A stretch of 64,000 nucleotides of DNA from Thalassotalea euphylliae (lineage in GTDB: Bacteria > Pseudomonadota > Gammaproteobacteria > Enterobacterales > Alteromonadaceae). Positions 9,262-17,800 of this stretch are shown one piece after another; position 1 is the stretch's first letter; every line of letters starts with the position of its first letter. Where the stretch lies: positions 1,550,001-1,614,000 of the forward strand of contig NZ_QUOU01000001.1 in assembly GCF_003390335.1 (NCBI RefSeq). Direction: 5' to 3'. The notes below the pieces were generated by a model, which searched no databases, was not told where the DNA came from, and was given only the letters and a program-made list of their open reading frames with translations. Both the position numbers and the translations under genes were made by a program.

Positions 9262-10083
9262 TCAACTCCAGCCGGACACTTTTCTAAAAGAATTTTCATA
9301 CTCTACTGGTGACAGATCACTATTAGCTGAATGCAGTCTTTCTAAGTTGTAATACTTCATATAATCGACAACATCATTTTTCATATGCTCACGCGTAGGT
9401 TGAGCCACTTTAAGTAACCAATCATGTTTCAAACTGCCAAAGAACCTCTCCACTACTGCGTTATCCCAACAGGCTCCCACATCACCCATACTCGCTCGAA
9501 TACCAAATTGTTCGAGCAGCTGACGGTAACGCTTACTGGTGTATTGAGAGCCTCGGTCAGAGTGGAATATTAAGCCTTTAGCTGGTTTTCTCAGGTTATA
9601 AGCCCTAATCATGGCTTTCATCACTAAGTCAGTCGTCATACGTTTATCTATATGCCAACCAACAATGCGTCGAGAATATAAATCCATCACAACAGCAAGA
9701 TACATCCAACCTTCGCCTGTTTTTAAATAAGTCACATCACCAGCCCAAATCTGATTTGGCCCCAACGGATTAAAGTTCTGATTAAGCAAATTATCTGCAA
9801 CTGCATCAGCATGCTTACGCTTCGTTGTTACCTTGTAGGCAACTCGCTGCTTTACTTTCAGGTTCAACGCTTCCATGAGCTTTCGAGTTCTGTGCTTACC
9901 AATTTCAAAGCCTTCTTTGCGTAAGTTTTTATGTAGCTCGCGATAGCCCAAGCTTTCACGACTGCGTTTAAACAGCGCTTTAGCTCGCCGATATAAATGA
10001 AGCTCTTCTGCCGTAATTAACTTGGCTGGCCGTTTGAGCCATGCATAGTAAGCAGAGCGACTGACTTGCATCACAGCACACAT
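9262..10083 (-). CDS. IS3-family transposase OrfB (rve integrase domain)
   Basis: 273 residues from the first ATG. An N-terminal HTH_21-like region precedes an integrase core with DDE residues in WAGDVTYL, FHSDRGSQY and VERFFGSLKHDW. The frame is open further upstream to the end of orfA (KYGFVKANSQAHDVRK before the ATG). It lies -1 relative to orfA, so the real product is expected to be an OrfAB fusion made by -1 frameshifting near GCGAAAG at the orfA end. Confidence 0.94.
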   Translation of the reverse strand: MCAVMQVSRSAYYAWLKRPAKLITAEELHLYRRAKALFKRSRESLGYRELHKNLRKEGFEIGKHRTRKLMEALNLKVKQRVAYKVTTKRKHADAVADNLLNQNFNPLGPNQIWAGDVTYLKTGEGWMYLAVVMDLYSRRIVGWHIDKRMTTDLVMKAMIRAYNLRKPAKGLIFHSDRGSQYTSKRYRQLLEQFGIRASMGDVGACWDNAVVERFFGSLKHDWLLKVAQPTREHMKNDVVDYMKYYNLERLHSANSDLSPVEYENSFRKVSGWS

Positions 10084-10130
10084 CTTGCGGACGTCATGAG
10101 CCTGACTATTGGCCTTGACGAACCCATACT

Positions 10131-10418
10131 TTACTTCATTTCTTTCGCAAAGAAGGCGCTTGCCTTTTTTAAGATCTCTTTCTCCATTTTGAGTTCTTTA
10201 TTTTCTTTTCTGAGCCGTTTTAGCTCTGCTCGTTCATCTTCACTTAACGCATTACCAGCTTGTTGTTGTTCAAGTTTAGCTTTCCAGTTATAAATGAGTT
10301 TAGTTGTAATTCCCAAAGAGGCTGCGGCTTGTGAGACCGTATAGCCTTGCTCAGTCACTAAAGCTACAGCTTCTTGTTTAAATTCGGTTGTATAGGTTTT
10401 GTTTTTTCGTTTTGTCAT
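10131..10418 (-). CDS. IS3-family OrfA (helix-turn-helix and leucine zipper)
   Basis: 95-residue protein with an HTH of the transposase-8 type (FKQEAVALVTEQGYTVSQAA), followed by a charged heptad region ending LKMEKEILKKASAFFAKE, typical of IS3 OrfA. It binds the element ends and is the N-terminal half of the frameshifted OrfAB transposase. Confidence 0.94.
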   Translation of the reverse strand: MTKRKNKTYTTEFKQEAVALVTEQGYTVSQAAASLGITTKLIYNWKAKLEQQQAGNALSEDERAELKRLRKENKELKMEKEILKKASAFFAKEMK

Positions 10419-10641
10419 TTAACACCTCAATATTGGAACATTGTCCTTTATTAAAGTGTCCGGCTCAATTAAACCAGTTCAGCACCAACAAAAGAGAAAA
10501 ACAGGACACTTGTATAAGCTTCTTGGGGGTAGTTATTGTAACTTCAAGGCTTCACGGTGAAATTAGATTCACTAGTGAAGTAATTTTACTTTTTCTGTAT
10601 GATTCTCGCCGTAAAATTCCCCAGAGTAAATAAGGCGCACA

Positions 10642-12111
10642 ATGACTGTTGAACAATTCGACCCAAGCAATTCTTCCTCGGTAAACGACTCAGTAAAAAA
10701 TGAGGCTAGCTCTCAAACCGTCAAGCAAACGACTACTTTGGAAAATCCCGCTAAGGTGTTGGCGGCGCAAAATGCGGTTGGCGCAAGTGTTGAGAGTGCC
10801 GCGCGCGTGGGTTTTGTGTCACTTGGCTGCCCGAAAAATCTGGTTGATTCTGAACGCATTCTAACTCAACTGCGCACGGAAGGTTATGATGTAGTGCCGA
10901 GCTACCACGATGCCGATATGGTGATCGTCAATACTTGTGGTTTTATTGATGCTGCGGTGCAAGAGTCGCTTGATACCATTGGTGAAGCGCTAAAAGAGAA
11001 CGGCAAAGTACTCGTTACCGGCTGTTTAGGCGCGAAAGAAGACGAAATTACCGAGATTCATCCAAATGTATTGGGGGTTACTGGCCCTCATGCTTACGAA
11101 GAAGTGCTTAATCAAGTGCATGAGCATTTGGCTAAACCTGTTCACAATCCGTTTGTCGACTTAGTGCCGGATCAAGGGGTGAAGTTAACCCCTAAGCACT
11201 TTGCCTATTTGAAAATATCGGAAGGGTGCAACCACCGCTGTACTTTTTGCATTATCCCGTCGATGCGTGGTGATTTAGACTCGCGCCCAATTGGCGATGT
11301 GATTGGTGAAGCAAAGCGTTTGGCTAATGCTGGCGTTAAAGAGGTATTGGTGATCTCACAAGATACCTCAGCTTACGGTGTTGATGTAAAACACAAGATG
11401 GATTTTTACGAAGGCATGCCAGTAAAAACCCATCTTAAACAGTTATGTGAAGAGCTTTCAAAATTAGGGATTTGGGTGCGCTTGCATTATGTGTATCCGT
11501 ATCCGCATGTCGACGATATTATTCTGTTAATGGCCGAAGGTAAGATCCTGCCTTACTTAGATATTCCATTCCAACACGCCAATAAACGTATTCTTAAATT
11601 GATGAAGCGCCCCGGTAGTTCAGAGCGCGTGTTAGAGCGTATTCAAAAGTGGCGTGAGGTTTGTCCTGAACTCGTGATCCGCTCGACTTTTATCGTTGGC
11701 TTCCCGGGGGAAACTGAGGAAGAGTTTGAAGAGCTGCTAGCGTTCTTGCGCGAAGCGCAGCTTGACCGTGTAGGTTGTTTTAAATACTCGCCAGTTGAAG
11801 GGGCAACGGCTAACGAGTTACCTGATCACGTACCAGAAGCTGTGATGGAAGACAGGTTACAGCGTTTTATGGCGGTGCAAGCTGAAATCAGTGCGCAAAA
11901 ACTGCAAGCGCGTATTGGTCAAGAGTACTTGGTATTGATTGACGAAGTAAACGAGCTAGGTGCGGTAGGGCGTTCATACATGGATGCCCCTGAGGTTGAC
12001 GGTAAAGTGCATTTGTCAGATGAATTTGATGTTGAACCGGGCGATCAAATTTGGGTGCAAGTCATCCATGCTGATGAGCACGATGTTTGGGGCATTAAAG
12101 TCGAAGACTAG
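10642..12111 (+). CDS. rimO: ribosomal protein S12 methylthiotransferase
   Basis: 489-residue radical-SAM methylthiotransferase that modifies the conserved aspartate of ribosomal protein S12. An N-terminal UPF0004 domain with three cluster cysteines (C63 in LGCPKN, NTCGF, GCLGA) is followed by the radical-SAM motif CNHRCTFC (C196, C200, C203), and a TRAM domain lies at the C-terminus. E. coli RimO has about 441 residues. Here about 50 polar Ser/Thr/Asn/Gln-rich residues precede the first domain, which may be an unstructured extension or an upstream over-call. The IS3 element ends 165 bases upstream. Confidence 0.95.
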   Translation: MTVEQFDPSNSSSVNDSVKNEASSQTVKQTTTLENPAKVLAAQNAVGASVESAARVGFVSLGCPKNLVDSERILTQLRTEGYDVVPSYHDADMVIVNTCGFIDAAVQESLDTIGEALKENGKVLVTGCLGAKEDEITEIHPNVLGVTGPHAYEEVLNQVHEHLAKPVHNPFVDLVPDQGVKLTPKHFAYLKISEGCNHRCTFCIIPSMRGDLDSRPIGDVIGEAKRLANAGVKEVLVISQDTSAYGVDVKHKMDFYEGMPVKTHLKQLCEELSKLGIWVRLHYVYPYPHVDDIILLMAEGKILPYLDIPFQHANKRILKLMKRPGSSERVLERIQKWREVCPELVIRSTFIVGFPGETEEEFEELLAFLREAQLDRVGCFKYSPVEGATANELPDHVPEAVMEDRLQRFMAVQAEISAQKLQARIGQEYLVLIDEVNELGAVGRSYMDAPEVDGKVHLSDEFDVEPGDQIWVQVIHADEHDVWGIKVED

Positions 12112-12224
12112 GGCTTTATCGTTAATTGAATTAGTTGGATTAGCTGAACTAGTTCTGGCTTTGGTCGCTTGGCAATACAGACATTGGTCATGTCCCTTAG
12201 CCAGGTGCCGTTGATATTACATAA

Positions 12225-12261
12225 AAAATGCCGTTAGTGAGTGAATCACTGACGGCATTTT
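12225..12261. terminator. bidirectional terminator between rimO and the convergent chemoreceptor gene
   Basis: A 16-bp stem with one wobble (AAAATGCCGTTAGTGA / TCACTGACGGCATTTT, loop GTGAA) has A-run and T-run on either side, so it can serve both convergent genes. Confidence 0.85.
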
Positions 12262-12287
12262 TGATCGCACAGCTCAGTGTGGCGTGA

Positions 12288-14270
12288 TTAACTGTATTTG
12301 TACTTTTCGATTTGGTTGTCCATATCAACGGCAGAATCTGCGATACTGGCGGCAGCAACCGCAATTTGTTCAGCGCCAGTGACATTTTCCGTTGCCTGCT
12401 GGAAGATATTTTCAATATTTTGATTAATGTCTTCAATTGATAGCGCTTGCTCTTTCGTACTGGTCGTTACTGAGTCGGTGATGCTTTTCACTTCGTCAAT
12501 TTGATTATTAATGCGATCCAGTGCTTCTTTGATCATCTCTGCTTGCTCTGACGCGGCCATCGCGTTTTCTTTGCCGTGATTAATAATATTGAACGCTTGG
12601 GTGGAGCCTTGCTGCAGTTCATCAACGACCCGTGAAATTTCTTCGGTAGATTGTTGCGTACGACTTGCCAGTGAGCGCACTTCGTCAGCGACCACGGCAA
12701 ACCCTCGGCCTTGCTCGCCTGCGCGTGCCGCTTCAATCGCGGCGTTAAGTGCCAGTAAATTGGTTTGCTCAGCGATACCGCCAATGAGCTGTACCATGTC
12801 GGTGATACTGCCAACGCGCTCATTCAATTGGTGGATTGCTTCTGCTGATTTTGACATATCATCAGCCGCGCCTTGTATCACGTTAACCGCTTGGGTCACT
12901 ATGTGCTTACCTTGTTGTGACTCTTCCGCCACTTTATATACGGAGTGTGAGTTTTCTTCCATGGCACTGGAAATCACCGCAACATTATTGTTCATATGCT
13001 CAGCTGCCGAGAATATTAGCTGCACACCGGCGTGTTGTTCGGTTAAGTTGATCTTGCTTTGTTCAATGGCGGTGGCGGTTTCAGCAGTTGATTGGCTAAT
13101 GTTTTTGGCGGTACTGGAAAATTGCCCCAAATCATCGGCAAAAAGCTTGGTTAAATCATTAATACCGCGAGCGGCATCGCCCAGCTCGTCAAAACTCATA
13201 ATATCAATTTCGTGCGCCAAGTCACGGCGGTGCAAGGCGATTTCAATACCTTCTTTAATTTTGGCGGATTGGCGAGCGCGTAGGCTAATAGAAATGTAAA
13301 TACCTATGGTGGTCAGGGCGCCAATCGCTAACACCACAAGTTCGACAACCAATACCACAACCGCCCCTTGTTGTACTTCAATCGCGGTGTTATCAACAAT
13401 ATTAAGGGCGCTTTCTTCGGCATTTTTGAGTGCATTAATACGCTGGGTTGCGTATTGAAACCACACTTGCGGTTGAATATTAAAGTCACTGTCTTTGTCA
13501 GCCACGGCTTCGCGAACCCGGTTTACATTGATTGCGGCACTGCTGCTAACGGCATCTTGAAAAAAAGTCAGTAACTCTGGCGTTGCAGATTCTAGCGCCT
13601 CGTATAAAAATACATCCTGTTTGGTGATTAGTTCCGTGTGTTTTGCTCTTAACTGCGGTGTAAACGCGTTTTGCGCCAGCACATTGGCAAGTACCGCACG
13701 CTCAATACCGGCGGATTCTTTCGCACTGGAAAAGTTGTAAATACTGAACAGTTCAGACGAAATAATTTGGTTCGAGCTAAGCTTAGACGCCATGATCACA
13801 ACGTGTAGCCCTTTGGTGTTGATATTGGTGTAAAAACCAAGGGCGTCACCGGTACTCATGGATAAATTACTTATCGCTTGGCGATTGTTGCGAATGTTGT
13901 TAAAAGCGCTGAAAAAGTCTTGGTAGGCTTCGGTCATTTGTGCCGTTAAAGGCCATGCTTGGCGCTCTTGCTCGAGTTTGTTTATTGCATCATCAACAAC
14001 CTTTCTTTGCTGATTTAGCTGATTGCTAAAGCTTTTACCGCTTGAACCTAAGTAACCTGCGGTCATACCGCGCTCTTTTTGTACTTCGTGTACAACCGTT
14101 AATACACCGTGAGATAAAAAGGTATTGTATTCAGCATCGTAGGCATTATTCATGCGATTGTAAGAGTGGTATACATCGTAGAAAACAATACCACCAAGCA
14201 AAATACAGGGCAGAATAATAAACAAGTTTAGATGAGATGAGATGTACTTGAAGATATGCTTTTTCAACAT
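12288..14270 (-). CDS. methyl-accepting chemotaxis protein with NIT sensor domain
   Basis: 660 residues. TM1 is near 12-34; the large periplasmic region contains VQKERGMTAGYLGSSG, the signature of nitrate/nitrite-sensing (NIT) domains. TM2 is near 303-327, then HAMP (about 328-380), then the chemoreceptor signalling domain with EQTNLLALNAAIEAARAGEQGRG-type tip residues and RSLASRTQQSTEEI. It probably reports nitrate/nitrite or a similar small anion to CheA. AAGGATC precedes the ATG. The gene stands alone and is convergent with rimO. Confidence 0.92.
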   Translation of the reverse strand: MLKKHIFKYISSHLNLFIILPCILLGGIVFYDVYHSYNRMNNAYDAEYNTFLSHGVLTVVHEVQKERGMTAGYLGSSGKSFSNQLNQQRKVVDDAINKLEQERQAWPLTAQMTEAYQDFFSAFNNIRNNRQAISNLSMSTGDALGFYTNINTKGLHVVIMASKLSSNQIISSELFSIYNFSSAKESAGIERAVLANVLAQNAFTPQLRAKHTELITKQDVFLYEALESATPELLTFFQDAVSSSAAINVNRVREAVADKDSDFNIQPQVWFQYATQRINALKNAEESALNIVDNTAIEVQQGAVVVLVVELVVLAIGALTTIGIYISISLRARQSAKIKEGIEIALHRRDLAHEIDIMSFDELGDAARGINDLTKLFADDLGQFSSTAKNISQSTAETATAIEQSKINLTEQHAGVQLIFSAAEHMNNNVAVISSAMEENSHSVYKVAEESQQGKHIVTQAVNVIQGAADDMSKSAEAIHQLNERVGSITDMVQLIGGIAEQTNLLALNAAIEAARAGEQGRGFAVVADEVRSLASRTQQSTEEISRVVDELQQGSTQAFNIINHGKENAMAASEQAEMIKEALDRINNQIDEVKSITDSVTTSTKEQALSIEDINQNIENIFQQATENVTGAEQIAVAAASIADSAVDMDNQIEKYKYS

Positions 14271-14830
14271 TGTGATCCTTACGACACTGGAGCGTGTTGA
14301 ACTGTAACGGCCTTCCTTCGTCCGATTTCTTGTCTAGCTGACAAAAACTTTAGCTATGAAATCTGGTGAATACTAAACCGTGTAGTCATTCTTAAAAACT
14401 TCCTCCCTCGCTATTTTTAGCCAACATCCCTTTAGGCTACACCACTAAACACATGGCAATTTAGCAGAAAAGCCCGTTAATTCTACTCGTTGGTTTAGCC
14501 GAGCTGAACAGTTGGGCTTTGATAAGCTACTTGCGATAATAGGCAGTTGCGTACGTGAGTGCAATACTTCAATTTCAGTTTTTCACATAAATTTAACAAA
14601 GTGAAGTGAGCGCTAAAGTAAACGTTTAGGCTGTCGATAACTTATTGACTTGAATCTTTATTATTCAGATTCGTTGGTTAACTTCGCGATTTAATTCAGT
14701 CATTAACCTTGTTATTTCACGTTACTGCGTTAGAAATAGGTTTCGGAATGCCTTAATACACGGCGCTTTAAAAGCCCCCTTATCAAGCCATCGCGCAGTA
14801 ACACCCACCAGCATACCCAACCCCTGCTGC
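14271..14830. other. 560-base spacer with no visible gene
   Basis: AT-rich sequence between two minus-strand genes. No ORF of note, strong inverted repeat or RNA gene was seen. It should contain the promoter of the NIT chemoreceptor at its left end. Confidence 0.6.
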
Positions 14831-17800
14831 TTAGCCATTGAGTTGACCAAATTTTGTTGTTAACACTTCAACCGCCGCTTCAAAATCATAGGCGCTTAAA
14901 TACGTATTTGCCTGTTTTAACGGCTCATGGTATTCACTATCGGGTTCAACTCGCTCAAGCAATAGCGACAGCTTGTCGACGGCTTCGCTATCGAATTCTT
15001 GCATGAGTGTGATAATTTCCGACACTGCCTCAATGAGTTCTTGCTCATTAAAAGGCGGTAACGACGGGCTTTTGTCTTTGGGGGGAGTGGACTCAAGCAA
15101 CGCCAAGTATTGGCTAATGGCTTTGCTGACTAGGGCGATAGCATCATTTAATTTAACGGCAAGTGCCGATAATGCCTTGGGCTTTATGGCTGCGCCTAAG
15201 TCTTGCTCTAATTGCGCTGCTAACTGCTGGACTTGTGTTGCGCCAATATTGGCGGAAGTGCCTTTTAATGTGTGGGCGAGCCTGATTTTAGTCTCTTGGT
15301 CAGCTTGCTCGAATTTAGCTAAAAAGTCTTGGTTTCCCTCAATAAATCGAGCTAACAGTTTGTGGTAAAGCGCGATATCACCAGCGACCGTTTTTAATCC
15401 TTTCTTGCTGTCAACGCCACTGATCGCAGGCTGAATTTCCCTCGGTTTTTTTAACGCTACTCCTATTTGCTTAGTTTGCGTGGCTTGCTCTTGCTCTTGC
15501 TCTTGCTCTTGTGGGGGCATAGTCCACGCCTCAATGGGCAATAAACACTTGGCGAGCACACTAAATAAAGAGTTGACATCGATGGGTTTGCCGATGTGCT
15601 CATTCATGCCTACGGCTTGGGTACGCTCTATATCGCGCTGCATGACATTTGCCGTCATCGCGATAATGGGGAGCTGATCATAAGCGCTGTTTTGGCGAAT
15701 GAGGGTAGTGGCGGTATAACCATCCATCACGGGCATTTGGCAGTCCATTAATATGGCATCATATTTATCTGGTTCGAGCATAGCTAGCGCGACTTCACCG
15801 TTTTCGGCAATAGCTACGTCAATATGTTCACTTGATAGTAAGTCGGCGGCGAGTTCCTGGTTAAATTCGTTGTCTTCCACTAACAAAATACGTTTGCCGG
15901 CCAGCTGTGGCCAACTGCGGCGCTGATTGGTTGGTTGCTCGTCGGCAACGGTGGGGTGATTGGAAAATGCCGCTAAAATACTTTCGTATAAATGACTGGG
16001 GTTGGCCGGCTTACTCAACGCTGCATTATACAAAATAGCTTTTTGCTGTGCCTGTTCAGCCATTTCTTGAATATCGTAGGCGGTCATCATCACGACTTTG
16101 GGGATATTGTCGGGAGCGAGTTGTTGCGTTAAGGCTTGAAGAAAGGCGAAGCCGTCCATGCTCGGCATAATCCAATCAACAAATAGAATATCAAAATGCG
16201 CGTTGGGCGCTGTTAGCAATGCCAGCGCTTCTTGCCCAGAAGCGGCGGCCTGAGCTTGATAACCAAAGTGGCGCAGCATGTCGGCAAATATTACCTGCGC
16301 ACTTTCGTTATCATCAACAATAAGGGCGTTTAAATGGGCTAAGTGAGCTGGCACGACAATTTTTTTGTCGATGTTTTTTTCACTGAGTTTGAGGTTGCAG
16401 GTGAAGTTAAAGCTAGTACCATCGCCTTGTGCACTGGTTACGCTGATATTGCCACCCATTAATTCAACTAAGTTTTTGGTAATCGTTAGCCCTAAACCTG
16501 TACCACCGTATTTGCGCGTGGTTGAACTGTCGGCCTGTGAAAAGGCTTGAAATAAGCCTGCCTGTTGCGGCTGGGACATACCAATCCCTGTGTCGGATAC
16601 CGTAAACTCAAGTTCGGTATAGGTAGTGTTAGCTTGTTCGTTGTGTTTTTTACTGTGGTTTTCAGCATGATTTTCGATTTGCTTATTAAAGTTGGCTTTG
16701 ATACTGAGTTTAATTTCGCCACTGTCGGTAAATTTAATCGCGTTACTGCCCAGATTGAGCAGAATTTGTTTCAGCCTTAATGGGTCGCCAACCAAATTTG
16801 TCGGCGTGTCAGGTGTTAAATCAACCAGCAGTTCGATGTTCTTTTGCGCGGCTTTTAAGCCAAACGTTGCGCTAAAGTGATCGATAACTTCGTGCAAACT
16901 AAAATCAATGCTTTCGATATCTAATTTTCCCGCTTCAATTTTTGAAAAGTCGAGAATATCGTTAATGATACCAAGCAGTGATTGGGCACTAAGCTCTACT
17001 TTTTGAATATAGTTTTGTGCCTTAGTTGGCAGCGGCTGTTGCAGTGCTAGGTGTGACATACCAATTATTGCGTTCATTGGCGTGCGAATTTCATGTGACA
17101 TATTGGCGAGAAAATCTGATTTTGCGCGTGTTGCTTGCTCTGCCGCTTCTTTGGCACTTAGCATTTGTTGCTCTTCTAATTTGCGCTGAGAAATATCTCT
17201 AATGGCTGCACACACCAGCAGGTCTTCACCGGAGTTTAACGGGCTTAGGCTGATTTCTGCAGGAAATTCGAAGCCCTTGGCGTGAATTGCGTTAAACGCC
17301 ATACCAAAGCCCATTTTACGCACGGTTGGGGCTGCCATGTAGCCTGCAACATGTGCCTTGTGACCCGCTCGGTATTCTTGTGGAATAAGCATTTCAATGG
17401 ATTGACCCAATAATTCTTGTTTTTGATAGCCGAAGAGCTTTTCTGCAAGGGCGTTGGCAATGACAATTTCATTCGCTTGATTAATCACCATCATACATTC
17501 TGGTGCCGACTCAATTAAGGCGTGAAATAATTGCTCTGATTCTTTGCGCGCATTAATGTCGATGATAGTGCCGTGCAATACCACAAGGTTACCTTGGCGG
17601 TCATACGATGCTTGCCCACTTTCATAGACCCAGAGTTGTTCACCGTCTTTGCGCGTCACCCGATATTCCACTTGATAAGTTTGGTGTTTAGCAGCGGCAT
17701 CGTAGATGGTTTGGTTGACCAGCAGGCGATCATCTGGGTGAATTAAACTGGCGTATGAGACATCGCCGGAGAGAAAGTCGGTGGGAGGGAGTTGCAGTAT

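Larger units (their letters stand above)
9259..10476 (-). mobile_element. complete IS3-family insertion sequence (1218 bp)
   Basis: The terminal inverted repeats begin TGGT, and both carry the segment AGCCGGACACTT (left end 9259-9290, right end 10445-10476). Direct copies of GTTC flank the element (9255-9258 and 10477-10480), a 4-bp target duplication. Two overlapping-frame genes, orfA and orfB, have the IS3 layout. Removing the element restores a host reading frame. It is complete and probably functional. Confidence 0.9.
7689..10509 (-). pseudogene. small exported-protein gene split by two insertion sequences
   Basis: Removing the IS3-family element (9259-10476, with one GTTC copy) and the IS256-family element (7865-9173, with one TTTAATAT copy) rejoins three minus-strand pieces (10509-10481, 9258-9174, 7856-7689) into one uninterrupted 93-codon frame from GTG 10509 to TAA 7689. 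Exact frame restoration is strong evidence for both junctions. The product would be a small secreted protein. The frame upstream of the GTG reads TPKKLIQVSCFSLLLVLNS with a later ALA, which looks like a signal peptide whose ATG is now ATA (10534-10536). The C-terminal part resembles a beta-rich exported domain, but no family was recognised. Confidence 0.75.

Noticed and set aside
12589..13299. A 236-codon plus-strand frame
   Set aside because: Antisense shadow of the NIT chemoreceptor signalling domain; cysteine/serine-rich composition typical of a reverse-complement frame.
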